Source of the DNA: Bdellovibrionales bacterium
GTDB taxonomy: Bacteria > Bdellovibrionota > Bdellovibrionia > Bdellovibrionales > Bdellovibrionaceae
Assembly: GCA_016713585.1 (NCBI GenBank)
Contig: JADJOV010000001.1
Coordinates: 434,001-498,000 of the forward strand
Direction: 5' to 3'
Length of the DNA: 64,000 nucleotides
This document shows, one piece after another, positions 38,433 to 48,986 of the stretch. The notes below the pieces were generated by a model. The model was not told the origin of the DNA and did no database searches. It saw only the letters and a program-made list of their open reading frames with translations. A program made the position numbers and the translations under genes. Within the stretch, counting starts at the first letter, position 1; every line of letters starts with the position of its first letter.

Positions 38433-38903
38433 TATTGTTTCCGAATTAGATCTTCAAGAGGCAGATAATGCCGTTAACCAAACTCGTAAAGAGGTCGGCG
38501 GCAGATACGACTTCAAAGGGTCAAAGGCCGAGGTTGAGTGGGACCACAAGGAAATCACTCTTGTCGCCGAGGACGAGTATAAGATTGAAGCTATGAAAGG
38601 CATACTTCAAACCAAACTCCATCGCCGAGGTCTTGATATTAAGGGTTTTGAATTTGGGAAAATTGAGGAAGCTGGGGGCGACTTTTAAAGCAAAAAATTA
38701 TTCCCCAGCAAGGTATAACCAAAGAACTGGCTAAAGAAATTATTCAGCTCCTCAAAGAAACAAAGCTGAAAGTACAGTCTCAAATTGTGGACGAGAAAGT
38801 TCGAGTGACGTCAAAGAGTATTGATGACTTGCAATCGGCCATGCAGCTGATAAAGTCTAAATCTTTCAAGTTGCCATTGCAATTTAACAATATGAGGCCC
38901 TGA
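38419..38903 (+). CDS. yajQ: YajQ-family nucleotide-binding protein (frameshift)
   Basis: The GTG at 38419, inside the slyD tail, begins PSFDIVSELDLQEADNAVNQ, the YajQ (DUF520) start. The frame breaks at the TTTT run at 38683-38686; adding one T gives FLKQKIIPQQGITKELAKEI, KLKVQSQI and VRVTSKSIDDLQSAMQLIK to a stop at 38903. About 161 residues, normal. YajQ proteins bind nucleotides, in some species c-di-GMP. Confidence 0.9.
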
Positions 38904-38991
38904 AATTTTAAAATTTCATTTTTTATCTCAGCTTGTTTTAATCTTCGTCTTCCAGATTTGCATCTGTCATCCATGTTTTTCTCAAAATAAA

Positions 38992-39525
38992 TTGATTGTT
39001 CTCGGTGATTCACTCACGGAGGGCTATGGGGTTTCCAAGGATTCTGCTTTTCCCGCGATCTTGGAAGAAAAGATAAAAGCCTCTGGCAAAAATTGGACCG
39101 TCGTCAACGCCGGAGTGACAGGTTCAACAACAGCCTCGGCCGTGAGTCGACTCAAGTGGCTTCTGAGAGCCAAGCCTGACGCAGTTTTAGTCATTCTTGG
39201 GGGCAACGACGGCCTGCGTGGAATCAAGGTCGTAGAGAGCCAAAAAAATCTTTCAGCCGCCATTGAGATGATTCAGAAAGAAAAGAAGAAAGTCATCTTA
39301 GGTGGACTCTATATGCCGCCAAATTATGGCCTTGAATATACGGCTCAATTTCGAAAAATGTATGCTGATTTAGCGAAAAAATATTCCGTTCCCTTGATCC
39401 CTTTTATTCTTGAAAAGGTTGCAGGAGATCCAAATTTTAATCAATCCGACGGAATTCATCCAAATGAAAAAGGGCACAAAATTATTGCCGAGACGATTTT
39501 TTCGTCTCTGAAAGAATATTTATGA
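38992..39525 (+). CDS. tesA: TesA-like SGNH/GDSL esterase
   Basis: Lysophospholipase/arylesterase. GDSLTEGYG (nucleophile Ser), VNAGVTGSTT, LGGNDGLRG and DGIHPNEKGH (Asp-His) are the four SGNH blocks. Coding extends upstream in frame to about 38908 as a signal peptide (LVLIFVFQICICHPCFSQ), but no start codon is present there; an indel near the yajQ stop could hide it. Hence the TTG at 38992 is only the first available start. Overlaps the ABC ATPase start by ATGA. E. coli tesA is likewise next to ybbAP. Confidence 0.85.
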   Translation: MIVLGDSLTEGYGVSKDSAFPAILEEKIKASGKNWTVVNAGVTGSTTASAVSRLKWLLRAKPDAVLVILGGNDGLRGIKVVESQKNLSAAIEMIQKEKKKVILGGLYMPPNYGLEYTAQFRKMYADLAKKYSVPLIPFILEKVAGDPNFNQSDGIHPNEKGHKIIAETIFSSLKEYL

Positions 39526-40193
39526 GTCTCGAAATCAAAGATCTTTCTAAAAGCTTCACTCAGGGGGAGCATAAAATTCAAGTTCTTCAGAATCTCAATT
39601 TCGCGATAGAGTCGGGCGAGGTGGTTTCTGTGATTGGTCAATCGGGAAGCGGGAAGTCGACATTTCTGTCTTTGGTGGCAGGCCTTGATCGGGCTGATTC
39701 AGGCCATATATTGGTTGATCAAGAAGATTTGACCGAAATGAATGAAACGAGAATAACTCAGTTTCGAGCGTCGAATATTAGCCTTGTGTTTCAACAATAC
39801 CATTTGGTTTCACATCTGACGGCTCTTGAAAATGTTCTATTGCCATTAGAAATTACCAAGGCCCCCTCCGCTCTTTTGCGGGCCAATCAGATTTTGGATG
39901 AGATGGGTCTCACACCACGGAAGAACCATTTGCCCACACAATTGAGTGGTGGCGAATGTCAAAGGGTGGCCATTGCAAGAGCTTTAGTTGTCCGTCCGAA
40001 ACTGCTTCTGGCTGATGAACCCAGTGGAAATCTCGATATTGAAACGGGACAAAAGGTCATGGAAGTGTTCTTTCAAATGATACGCCACTATCGTACCACG
40101 GCCCTCGTGGTCACCCACTCCGAGGTTCTTGCTAGGCGCTGTCAAAAAACCTTTACTCTTAAAGATGGTCGTCTTTTGGAGACTCACCCGTGA
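39522..40193 (+). CDS. ybbA: ABC transporter ATP-binding protein, YbbA/LolD type
   Basis: 223 residues. Walker A GQSGSGKST, signature LSGGECQRVAIARAL, Walker B LLLADEPSG, H-loop VVTHSE. Partner of the FtsX-like permease that overlaps its end by 4 nt. With the upstream esterase this reproduces the tesA-ybbA-ybbP set of other bacteria. Likely acts on envelope lipids or lipoproteins; substrate not shown. Confidence 0.9.
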   Translation: MSLEIKDLSKSFTQGEHKIQVLQNLNFAIESGEVVSVIGQSGSGKSTFLSLVAGLDRADSGHILVDQEDLTEMNETRITQFRASNISLVFQQYHLVSHLTALENVLLPLEITKAPSALLRANQILDEMGLTPRKNHLPTQLSGGECQRVAIARALVVRPKLLLADEPSGNLDIETGQKVMEVFFQMIRHYRTTALVVTHSEVLARRCQKTFTLKDGRLLETHP

Positions 40194-42767
40194 TTCTGAA
40201 GTGGGCCCTGCGTGACGTCTTGCGAAGTTGGAGACTGAGCCTTTTTTTCGTTTTCAACATGAGTTTGGGTCTGACCGGCACACTATCAATTGAGGCCTTC
40301 AAAGAGAGCCTTCAATCGTTTTTGCGAGATAATGCAAAAAATATTTTGTCTGCTGATCTTACAGTTTCAGCGCGGAGAAATCTGACTGAGAAAGAACTTT
40401 TGTTAACTCGCCAAATAATCAAGACCGCTAGTCCGCAGCATAAAGAGAGTTTGGTTTATGAGTTCTTTTCCATGGCGGGGACTGGGCAGGGATCAAGCTA
40501 TTTTTCGACGCTTGTTGAGGTGAAAGCCATTGATTCCAGTTACCCCTTTTATGGCACGTTGACGCTTGAGTCTGGTGAGATTATTACTTCTGAGTCACCC
40601 AAGTCCATCATGCAAGGACCTTTTGTCTGGGCCTATCCTGAGCTCAAACATTCTATGGGTCTTAAGAAGAACGATGAAATTACCCTTGGAAATCTTAAGT
40701 TAAGGGTGAATGATTTTGTTCGTGAGGATACCACTCAAACCTTTCGAAGTTCCTCCATGGCCCCTAAAATCTATATCGACAGAACGCTTCTGAAGGACTC
40801 GGGTCTGATGCAATATGGAAGCACTTTCAATGAGTCCTTCCTCTATAAGATAGAGGCAAACGACCCGAAAGCTGAAATCGACGAGGCTCAGTTGACCTCA
40901 CTTCAGAAGGATTTGCAGCAAGCGCTGACAGATCCGACTGTTCAAATTAATACAGCAAAAACTGCCGGCGAGGATTCCGGTCGACAGTTGAAATATCTGT
41001 CTGATTTTTGGGTTTAGCGGCCTTGATTGCAATTTTCTCTCAAGTCTTGGAATGGCCTATATTTTCCAGTTGTTTCTTTCTCAAAAGTTAAAGGAAATTG
41101 CAATTTTTCGCAGCCTAGGACTCACTCCTGGGCAAACACTTAATTTGTTTGTTTTGCAAGCCACGATTCTTGGTCTTTTTGCAATTATTCCAAGTTTTTT
41201 CAGTGCTCAAATTTTTATTCCTTTGCTTTCGCGGATGATTTCCTTAGTCACACCATTTTCTATTTTGCCAAAAATTACGTTTATGACAATCACCTTTGGA
41301 TCAATTGGTTCAATTCTGTTAAGTCTTTTAGTGTGTTTGCCTTTTATTATTCAAATTAGGCATCTCCACCCAGCTCAGCTTCTTCGAGAGGAGAAAAGCG
41401 AGTTTCGACTGACCCGTGTTCAGTGGTGGCTCTTTCTGCCAAGTCTTGCGGTCTTTTGGACTTTCTCAATCCTGCAGTCAAATTCATTTAAGACGGGAAG
41501 TATTTTTTTCGGTGCTCTTGTTATTGTCATCATGGCCCTTGCTTTTTTTGGCTGGGTTGGTCTTGTTGGGTTGGACCTATTGAAGCCTCGTCGAGATTGG
41601 CGAATTAATTATTCACTGAAGAGTCTTGTGCGAAAGAAGGCAACCAGTCTGTCCATTTTTGTAACTCTCGGAATCGGGACTCTTTTGGTGAATTTACTGC
41701 CTCAACTTAAGGAGTCCCTAAATAAGGATCTCACCTTTGACGCAGCTTCGGCTGTTCCCTCCTGTTTCTATTTGATATTCAAGAGGAACAAGTAGATCCG
41801 GTTAAAGCTGAATTGTTGAAAAAGGATTGAAATTTAAAACGCTTTCCCCCTGATTCGGTCTCGAATTCTCAAAGTTAATGGTCAAGATTATGAGCGGAGA
41901 GTGGAGAGTGAAGCTCTACGAACTCGCGAAGAGGATCAGGAAGCTCGGACCCGCAATCGAGGGGTTAACTTGTCCTATCGAGATCAGCTCTCTGACACAG
42001 AAACGATTGTGGAGGGCAGGCCCTTTTCCAAAGAGTACAGCCCCGATCAGGAATATGCTGAGATTTCCGTGGAACTTCGTTTCGCCGATCGGATAGGTCT
42101 AAAAATTGGGGATCGTCTATTGTTTGATGTTCAGGGTGTTGGAATCCCTGCCGAAATCGTTAACTTTCGAAGAGTGAAGTGGACAAGTTTTCAACCCAAT
42201 TTTTTTATTTTATTTCAATCGGGAGTTCTGAATGAGGCCCCGAAAACTTTTATCGGAATATTGCCCCATCTCGAGGCCTCCTTTACTCAAAGGGTGATGT
42301 CCGACTTGGTACAGAAGTTCGGTAATATTTCGATGGTTGATGTCAGTCGCTTGATTAAGAGCATTTTAAAATTGGCCGAACAAATGAGTTGGTCTCTTGA
42401 ACTCATGGCAGCCCTCGCGTTTTTGGCAGGATATATTGTCCTCTATTCCATTGTCAGAAGCCAAGTCCGGCAGAGGCGTTGGGAGCTCAATATGTTAAAG
42501 ATTTTGGGGGCGGGTGCCGGTTCTTTGCGGGTTTATCTTCTGAATGAATTTCTTATATTGAGTCTAGCTGCCTCTGTCTTTGGAGTTGGTTTAAGCTTTC
42601 TTGTCTCTGGTCTGATGATGAAGTTTATTTTTGAAGCGCCTATTGTTTTTTCTTTTTGGTGGGCCGGCGCGAGTGTGCTGATGGTGCCAATCTTGGCATC
42701 AGCAGTCTCTTATTGGGCCAGTCGCACAGTCCTCAATGAAACCCCTGCAGTTTTGTTGAGGGAATAG
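40190..42767 (+). CDS. ybbP: FtsX-like ABC permease, YbbP type (at least four frameshifts)
   Basis: About 858 residues when joined. N-terminal helix (SWRLSLFFVFNMSLGLTGTL), a periplasmic MacB-type domain, then FtsX helices (IFSQVLGMAYIFQLF, EIAIFRSLGLTPGQTLNLFV) and a second FtsX set at the end (ILKLAEQMSWSLELMAALAF, LNMLKILGAGAGSLRVYLL). Breaks are near 41007 (T-run), 41035, 41763 and 41852 (C-run); each leaves one base to be added and both sides remain family-like. Reads as one gene with ybbA. Confidence 0.82.
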
Positions 42768-42768
42768 A

Positions 42769-42792
42769 AATTGGAATTGGAATTGGAATTGG
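42769..42792. repeat. Four tandem AATTGG hexamers upstream of tsaC
   Basis: Four perfect copies of AATTGG lie between the permease stop and the tsaC start, 20 nt before the ATG. Slippage would change spacing only, outside the coding frame, but in the ribosome-site region. Confidence 0.85.
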
Positions 42793-42811
42793 AAAAGAGA
42801 GAGTTGAAAAA

Positions 42812-43891
42812 ATGGGTCCATCACTATGCTCGATAGAACACGCGGTCCAGGAGCTGAATATGGATCACGTCATTGGGTTTCCAACTGAAACTGTTTATGG
42901 ATTGGCTGGCAGAGTTGATCGACCTCGTGCCATAGAGAAAATATTTCTGCTTAAGCAGAGACCTTTTTTTGATCCGCTGATTGTCCACGTTGAATCGATT
43001 GAACAAGCAAAAGCTCTGACTCGAGAGTGGCCACCGGTGGCCCAGGCGCTCGCCGAAAAGTTCTGGCCGGGCCCTCTCACGCTGGTTCTAGAGAAAAGCG
43101 CCTCGGTCAGCGATATTATCACCTCAGGGCTGAGCTCTGTGGGGATTCGCTTTCCCAAGCACCCACTGGCTTTACAAATCGTTCGTGCGGTTGGTGTTCC
43201 CTTGGCTGCTCCAAGTGCAAATCTGTTTGGCCACACATCGCCGACCCTTGCAGGGCACGTTCTTGCTGAGTTTCCAGGGGCGCCTCTGGGTGTGGTGGAT
43301 GGAGGACCCTGTGAAGTTGGAATCGAGTCCACGGTTTTGGCGCTTAAGGCTCACGCTGGGGGAAGCTGGACGTTTTCGATTTTAAGACCGGGATTTATTT
43401 CAGCAAAGGAAGTCAGTGAGTTTTTAAGAGCGCAAAATCTAATGGTTCCCGAGGTTGAAGCGTTGTCCAAGCGTGAGTCCCCTGGTCAGATGAAGCATCA
43501 CTACATGCCCACGAAGCCCCTCGTGCTTTCATTTAAATCAGGTTTGTCAGATGCCGATATTTGTGCAGCTTTTTTGGCTGAATTGCCAAAACTCCCCGAC
43601 GAAGTCGAAGGTGTAAAGATACGCAAGCCTAAGAGTGTAAATCTAAAAGTTGTTCGTCTAAGTCTTTCGAAGGATTCTCGAATGGCAGCAAGAGAACTCT
43701 ATGCCGAACTAAGAAGAGGCGCTGAATCGACAGGCGATTTGTTATTTCTGGAACTGACTGCGCGTGCAACGTTCGATTTGAAAAATCTCACCAGCACCGT
43801 CGATTCAGATGAAGATGCCTTTTGGGGCGCGATTTATGAGAGACTTATGAAAGCTGCGACCTTAGTGATCAAGACTAAAGCGATAAACTAA
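42812..43891 (+). CDS. tsaC: L-threonylcarbamoyladenylate synthase, long Sua5 form
   Basis: Makes threonylcarbamoyl-AMP from threonine, bicarbonate and ATP for the t6A tRNA modification; TsaD at 25-26 kb is the next enzyme. IGFPTETVYGLAGRV, IFLLKQRPFFDPLIVHV, FWPGPLTLVL, SSVGIRFPKHPLAL, PLAAPSANLFGHTSPT and ESTVL are the YrdC core. Residues about 215-359 form the Sua5 C-terminal domain after the linker SPGQMKHHYMPTKPL. Full length at 359. Confidence 0.92.
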   Translation: MGPSLCSIEHAVQELNMDHVIGFPTETVYGLAGRVDRPRAIEKIFLLKQRPFFDPLIVHVESIEQAKALTREWPPVAQALAEKFWPGPLTLVLEKSASVSDIITSGLSSVGIRFPKHPLALQIVRAVGVPLAAPSANLFGHTSPTLAGHVLAEFPGAPLGVVDGGPCEVGIESTVLALKAHAGGSWTFSILRPGFISAKEVSEFLRAQNLMVPEVEALSKRESPGQMKHHYMPTKPLVLSFKSGLSDADICAAFLAELPKLPDEVEGVKIRKPKSVNLKVVRLSLSKDSRMAARELYAELRRGAESTGDLLFLELTARATFDLKNLTSTVDSDEDAFWGAIYERLMKAATLVIKTKAIN

Positions 43892-43954
43892 GAAAAATAT
43901 TAGTCCTTGTCAGAATCTTCAGGCATCCAGAATTTTAATCAGGACAGAGGATGC

Positions 43955-44014
43955 GTCCAATTAATTCCGGACTTTTTTGGACAGCTATCCAAAAAAGTCC
44001 GGAATTAATTGGAC
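43955..44014. promoter_or_regulatory. 27-bp-arm inverted repeat upstream of DUF4143 gene
   Basis: Perfect 27-nt arms (43955-43981 and 43988-44014) around a 6-nt centre CAGCTA. A direct repeat TTGGACAGCTATCC recurs at 43977 and 44009, so the second arm's edge and following bases copy the palindrome centre. The right arm ends exactly in the -35 box of the next promoter, consistent with an operator. Confidence 0.85.
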
Positions 44015-44037
44015 AGCTATCCCAAAAAGTCTATACT
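44009..44037 (+). promoter_or_regulatory. Strong sigma70-type promoter, leaderless start
   Basis: TTGGAC (44009-44014), a 17-nt spacer and TATACT (44032-44037). The ATG of the DUF4143 gene begins 7 nt after the -10 box, where transcription would be expected to start, so the mRNA should have no leader. A second TTGGAC lies at 43977. Confidence 0.65.
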
Positions 44038-44044
44038 AAAGATT

Positions 44045-45064
44045 ATGGAAAGATATATAAAAAAACAAATTTTGGCAGATTTAAAGGAAAAAATGGTTTT
44101 GCTTGCGGGTCCTCGCCAGGTAGGCAAGACAACCCTCTCCAAGCTTTTAGTAAAAAATTGTGACTACATGAATTGGGATATAGATGAAGATCGATCGCGA
44201 ATTCTTGCCAAGGAATTTCAGAGAAGCTCTCTTTGGGTCTTTGATGAGATTCACAAGTATAAAAAATGGCGAAATTATTTAAAAGGACTCGTTGATAAGT
44301 TTCAAGCCGATCAGAAAATTTTGGTCACAGGCAGTGCCAGGTTGGACATTTTAAAAAAAGGAGGCGACAGTCTTCAAGGTCGTTACCACTTTCTTCGTTT
44401 AATGCCCCTAACGGTGAATGAATTAGGGCTTTCAAATATTCAAGACGTTCTAGATTTATATGAATTAAGTGGTTTTCCTGAACCTTATTTTAAGGCATCG
44501 AAGGTCGGTTGTAATCGATGGTCAAGATCTTATCGAGAGAGAATCGTTCGACAAGAAGTGGCATCGAATGAGCAGTTTCAGGATCTTGCGACAGTAGAGA
44601 TTGTCTTTCAACGACTACCAGCATTGGTCGGGGGACTATTTTCCGCAAACAGTTTGTCCGAGGATGTTCAGGTTGATCAAAAAACCTTGGTAAAGTGGGT
44701 GAATGCCTTAGAAAGGCTATATGCGATTTTTAAGGTTGCGCCATTTGGGCCACCCAAAATTAAGGCAGTTAAAAAAGCACAAAAGATATTTTTTTACGAT
44801 TGGAACGCTATTATAGAGCCGGGTCACAGATTTGAGAATTTTGTGGCAGTTCACTTATTGAAGTGGGTCTATTTTGAACAGGATGTTCAGGGTCGAGATT
44901 TAGATTTAAGATTTTTTCGTGATAAATACAATCACGAGGTCGATTTTGTAATTATAGAAAATGGAAAACCATTGATGTTTATTGAAACCAAACTAACAGA
45001 TCAAGAAGCCTCAATGGGATTGCGCTACCTCAAATCAAAGTATAAAGACGTGCGCGCTTTTTAA
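44045..45064 (+). CDS. AAA_14/DUF4143 ATPase (copy 1)
   Basis: 339 residues from the ATG at 44045. Walker A GPRQVGKTT, Walker B LWVFDEIHKYKKW, sensor LVTGSARL, then the DUF4143 nuclease-like C-terminus: HEVDFVIIENGKPLMFIETK is a PD-(D/E)xK type D...ExK arrangement. Cytoplasmic. Family function is not established. Transcription is likely controlled by the palindrome upstream. Two other members lie in this window, all quite divergent. Confidence 0.88.
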   Translation: MERYIKKQILADLKEKMVLLAGPRQVGKTTLSKLLVKNCDYMNWDIDEDRSRILAKEFQRSSLWVFDEIHKYKKWRNYLKGLVDKFQADQKILVTGSARLDILKKGGDSLQGRYHFLRLMPLTVNELGLSNIQDVLDLYELSGFPEPYFKASKVGCNRWSRSYRERIVRQEVASNEQFQDLATVEIVFQRLPALVGGLFSANSLSEDVQVDQKTLVKWVNALERLYAIFKVAPFGPPKIKAVKKAQKIFFYDWNAIIEPGHRFENFVAVHLLKWVYFEQDVQGRDLDLRFFRDKYNHEVDFVIIENGKPLMFIETKLTDQEASMGLRYLKSKYKDVRAF

Positions 45065-45301
45065 CTTCATATTCGTGGGAAAAAAGATTTTGTCGATGGA
45101 AATGGAATAGAACATTGCCACTGTTTCAAACTTCTCAAGGAATTGGTTTGAAGGATTTTATTTGCATGGCTCAAATTGAGCCAGAAAAAAATCTCGCTCA
45201 GAGACTCCCAAAGGCTAACTCTTAATCATTTTTCTAGAAATTCCCGTTTTGAGATGGACCTTTGGCTTAAGACATTTTGTTTTGTGGCCGATAGAACCAT
45301 A

Positions 45302-47420
45302 ATGATGAAGAAGCTATTAGTTGTTTTAAGCTCAAAGATTAAAGAGCAACCGCGCTCCCTGGGAATAGAATATTTTCTGCTTGTAGGAATGATCCTCCTA
45401 GTGGGTAGAGGTGCTCTTGCTGTTGGAGCCGGGATAACTTATCAGGGACGTTTGATTGACCCAAGTGGAAACCCTGTCGTGTCCTCTAGTGTCCAATTTA
45501 AAGTTCAATTGAGGACGCCTGGTGTTGAGGACTGCTTGCTGTATGAAGAAGTTCAAACCAAGAATCTTTCAGAAACTGATGGAATTTTCTCAATTAGTAT
45601 ATTTGATGGTTCGGGGCTAGACTTGATTCAAGCAACTATAGTTTGGATCAAATATTTGCAAACAAAAAGCAATTCACGTTTGCTAATGGACAAGTGCTAG
45701 CGGCACGACTTGGACCCCGAATTCAACTGATGGGCGTCGTATTCAGGTATCTTTTAATGATGGAACTTTTGCTGCTGGAACATGGGAGCCAGCCCCGTCA
45801 ATACCGATAAATTTTATTCCGATGGCCATTGAGGCAATTCAGGTTGGTGGCTATAAACCAAACCAGCTCCTGAAGATTGCCGACGGAGTATCCACGACAG
45901 GAACCGAACTGAATAGCACTTCATGGACTGAGCTATTGGCTTTGATCGGCGGGACGACATCTCAGTATGTGAAGTCAGGATCGGCTAATTTCACGGCGGC
46001 TCCCCAGTGGACGGGAGTTCCCTCGGGCGCAAGCGATTTAGTTAACAAATCTTATGTGGATTCTCAAGTCTCTGCAGGTCTTCCAGATGTTGGAACAGCG
46101 GGCACATACGCAAAGGTGACTACAGACACAAAAGGCCGCGTGACAAGCGGTAGTGCCTTAATTGAAGCCGATGTACCTACCCTTTCGACAGCAGGAAAAG
46201 TCAGTGGTAATGCAATTAATTCTGGCACTCTTGGCGGAAGCACAGCCATTAGCTCCTCTGGAAATCTGGTAACAACAGGCACAGTCCAAGGGGCTACTGT
46301 TGGAGCAACCAATGTGCGCGTTTTTAATGGCGCGAACTATGTGCAACTTTCGGCCCCGGTTCTTGGTGGTAATTTGAGTCTTTCGCTTCCCGCCGCAGAT
46401 GGAGCCGCCGGCACTTTGATGAAAACGAATGGTGCAGGCCAATTGAGTTTTGGCACTCTTGCCTCGACCGATATTCCGAGCCTGGATACCGCGAAGTTGA
46501 CGACGGGAGTCTTGCCAATTGCTCGAGGTGGAACCGGTCTTGGTAGTTATGGTAACAACAGCGTGCTGGTGTCGAACGGAACAGGTTCTGCGATAAGCTC
46601 ACTCAATTGTGCGTTGGGCGAGGTCATTAAGTTTGATGCGTCAGGCTTTGCGGGGTGCGGAACTGATAGTGCAGGATCCGGGTCTCAGTGGACCACCACT
46701 GGGTCAGATATCTACTATTCTACGGGTAAGGTTGGCATAGGAACTTCGAGTCCACAAAGGACATTTCATGTTTCGACTTCTAGTAATGGAACTCCGACAA
46801 TTGCTGTACTTGAGAATACTGATACAACAAATAATAATGGCATTAACTTTTCTTTTCGTGGTGCAACGACAAGCACTGGGGCAACTAACTTTAATGAGTT
46901 CGGCGCGATTCAACTGGGCATAACAGAACATTCTCATGCCACTCAGAATTCAGCAATGAAGTTTTATACTCGGCTTAACGGCGCGTTGGTGATGCCTCTT
47001 TCTATCGATGCAACAGGTTCTGTAAAAGCCCACAGTCTGATCGCAACACCGGCAGGCAATATCGGCATAGGAACCACGAACCCTCAGGCCAGACTCGAGG
47101 TGGCTGGCCAATCTCGAAGCGTGAACTCCGCGGGGGCCGCGCAGACAAATGGCGCGGCCGCAATTGACTGGAACAACGGGAATGCTCAGACTCTATCGGT
47201 CGATTGTGCAACGACAACTTTTACAAATATGCTCGACGCAGGGACTTACATTTTGGCTGTGACTGAAACGGGCACCTCAACTTGTGTGTTTTCACAAGCA
47301 GGGTTAACCTTCTATTTTTCGCCTGCAAATGGGGCTAGAACCTCAGGTCAAAGAACTGTCTATAGTTTTCAAAGAATAGGAAATGATGTCTATGTTTCAT
47401 GCATTAAAGGGTTTCAGTAA
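45302..47420 (+). CDS. Tail-fibre-like surface adhesin (two frameshifts)
   Basis: MMKKLLVVLSSK begins an export signal with a hydrophobic segment (FLLVGMILLVGRGALAVGA). The beta-rich head ITYQGRLIDPSGNPVVSSSV breaks near 45615 and again near 45705; frames join as SRLDSSNYSLDQIFANKKQF, GTTWTPNSTDGRRIQVSFND and IPINFIPMAIEAIQVGGYKP. The body has phage-tail-fibre features: WTGVPSGASDLVNKSYVDSQ, LTTGVLPIARGGTGLG and GNIGIGTTNPQARLEVAGQS. The C-terminal domain (about 600-705) has two Cys and may be a receptor-binding tip. About 705 residues. A surface adhesin is likely by family style. Confidence 0.78.
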
Positions 47421-47421
47421 A

Positions 47422-47940
47422 ATGAAATCCATATTGGTTTTCTTTGGGATAAGTCTTGGTTTATCACAGGCTGTCTATGGTCATTCCCAAATTCCTTTCG
47501 GATTTTTTAAGGCATCAGCTCCACCATTAATATTTGGAGACGGTTTTGAATCTGGATTCACTAGTGGGGTACCGAATGGCTGGACGCGGGTAAGACGAAA
47601 TGTCAATCAAGATACAGTCAATTTTTCTGAATGGGCAAGCGCAGTCAGTCTTTCCTATTCCGTCGATGATGAAGGTCATGGGGAAATTAGCCGAGCTATT
47701 GATTTCACAGGAGTTGGAACTGTGAGTCTTGTATTGACTGCAATTCAAAACACTAGCCCCTGCTTCTCCCATCTCATATTGAAAGTTGATGGGACAACAA
47801 TTATTGATTCTGGTGGAACGGGCGGTCCCTCGACATATACGGCTGCTGTATCCTATAGCGGGACACATACACTTGCAATTACGATGACAGCGTCGAATAC
47901 ATGCTCGGGAACGATGTTTGATGATCTCAGGCTATACTGA
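47422..47940 (+). CDS. Exported beta-sandwich protein, possible carbohydrate-binding
   Basis: 172 residues from the ATG at 47422, directly after the adhesin stop. Signal peptide ILVFFGISLGLSQAVYG. The mature part IFGDGFESGFTSGVPNGWTR and TVSLVLTAIQNTSPCFSHL resembles jelly-roll lectin-like domains; a pair of Cys probably forms a disulfide. It follows the adhesin closely and likely belongs with it; binding function is inference. Confidence 0.65.
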   Translation: MKSILVFFGISLGLSQAVYGHSQIPFGFFKASAPPLIFGDGFESGFTSGVPNGWTRVRRNVNQDTVNFSEWASAVSLSYSVDDEGHGEISRAIDFTGVGTVSLVLTAIQNTSPCFSHLILKVDGTTIIDSGGTGGPSTYTAAVSYSGTHTLAITMTASNTCSGTMFDDLRLY

Positions 47941-47995
47941 AATAGCACGGTCATGAGTCTGCTGAGTAGCTCATTGCCAAGCTTGTGTCTATGAG

Positions 47996-48894
47996 TTACT
48001 TAAACTCCTTCAATTTAGTCCGAAACCACTGATGAAGAGGGTTTTCGTGAGTCTGGCTTTGCCAAACCATTCGTAATGTAAATGATCCGAGGTCGACGGG
48101 ACACTCAAATTGCTGAAGTGGAAAAAATTCGCTATATCGTTCTAACAGTCGCCTTGGGGCCGTCAAAACGAGGTCAGTATTTTGAAGGAGCCACGGCAAA
48201 GCCGTAAAACTATAGGTTCCATAGGTGATATTTCTGGCACGCTTAAGTTTTGAGGAAACTCGATCTTTAAAATCACCCTGCAAAGTAATTAGTGCGTGAT
48301 CTGATTCAATATACTTTTCCAAAGTCAGGTTCTTCTGTATCCGGGAATGGTTTTTTCTGACTGCGACACCAAAGGAATCATCGAAGAGTTTTGTCTGAAA
48401 GAATCCTTCAGGCATTTCGGAATAGTGGCCAGCAATTGCAATATCTACCCGTCCCTCTTCCAATTCCTTCTTAGGCAGATCGCCCAATGTTGGTCGAATT
48501 GAAATCTGCAATCCAGGAGACTCCTTGGCAAGGATAGGCAGAAGGCGTGACATGACAGTGACTTCAAAATAGTCGCTGGTCGCCAACACTATTCGGGCTT
48601 TCACGGACTTAGGATCAAACTCCTTCTTCCGAGTCACGAGTTGATCTCCTAGATGAATCCACGCCAAAAGTTCCCTTTCCATATTTTTAGCGAACTCAGT
48701 TGGAGCAATCCTTTCGAAGTTCGCACGAAAAGTGGGTCCTCAAATGAGAGTCTGAGTCGTGCAAGGGCGTGACTAACCGCTGACTGAGTCATTCCAAGCT
48801 CCCTCGCGGCCTTTGAAACATTTTTATGAGTAAAGAGGGCCGCGGCAATAACCAACAAATTCAAATCAATAGATTTGATATGAGCAAAGTTCAT
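47996..48894 (-). CDS. LysR-family regulator (frameshift)
   Basis: The HTH reads NVSKAARELGMTQSAVSHAL and RLRLSFEDPLFVRTSKGL. One C is missing near 48702; the repaired text LLPTEFAKNMERELLAWIH joins to the effector domain (ARIVLATSDYFEVTVMSRLL ... DIAIAGHYSEMPEGFFQTKL). About 299 residues. Divergent from the oxidoreductase gene, the classic LysR-target arrangement, with 92 bp between them. Confidence 0.85.
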
Positions 48895-48986
48895 AGCCTA
48901 TATGATAGCAATGAATTGGAGTAATTTCAAGGAGTGGGTTATCTTAGTTTCAGAAGTAAACAAACTATTTTGAAAGGGAGACTCAA

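Noticed and set aside
43955..44014. Inverted repeat as the tsaC terminator
   Set aside because: No T-run follows the hairpin on the plus strand, and its right arm is embedded in the next promoter.
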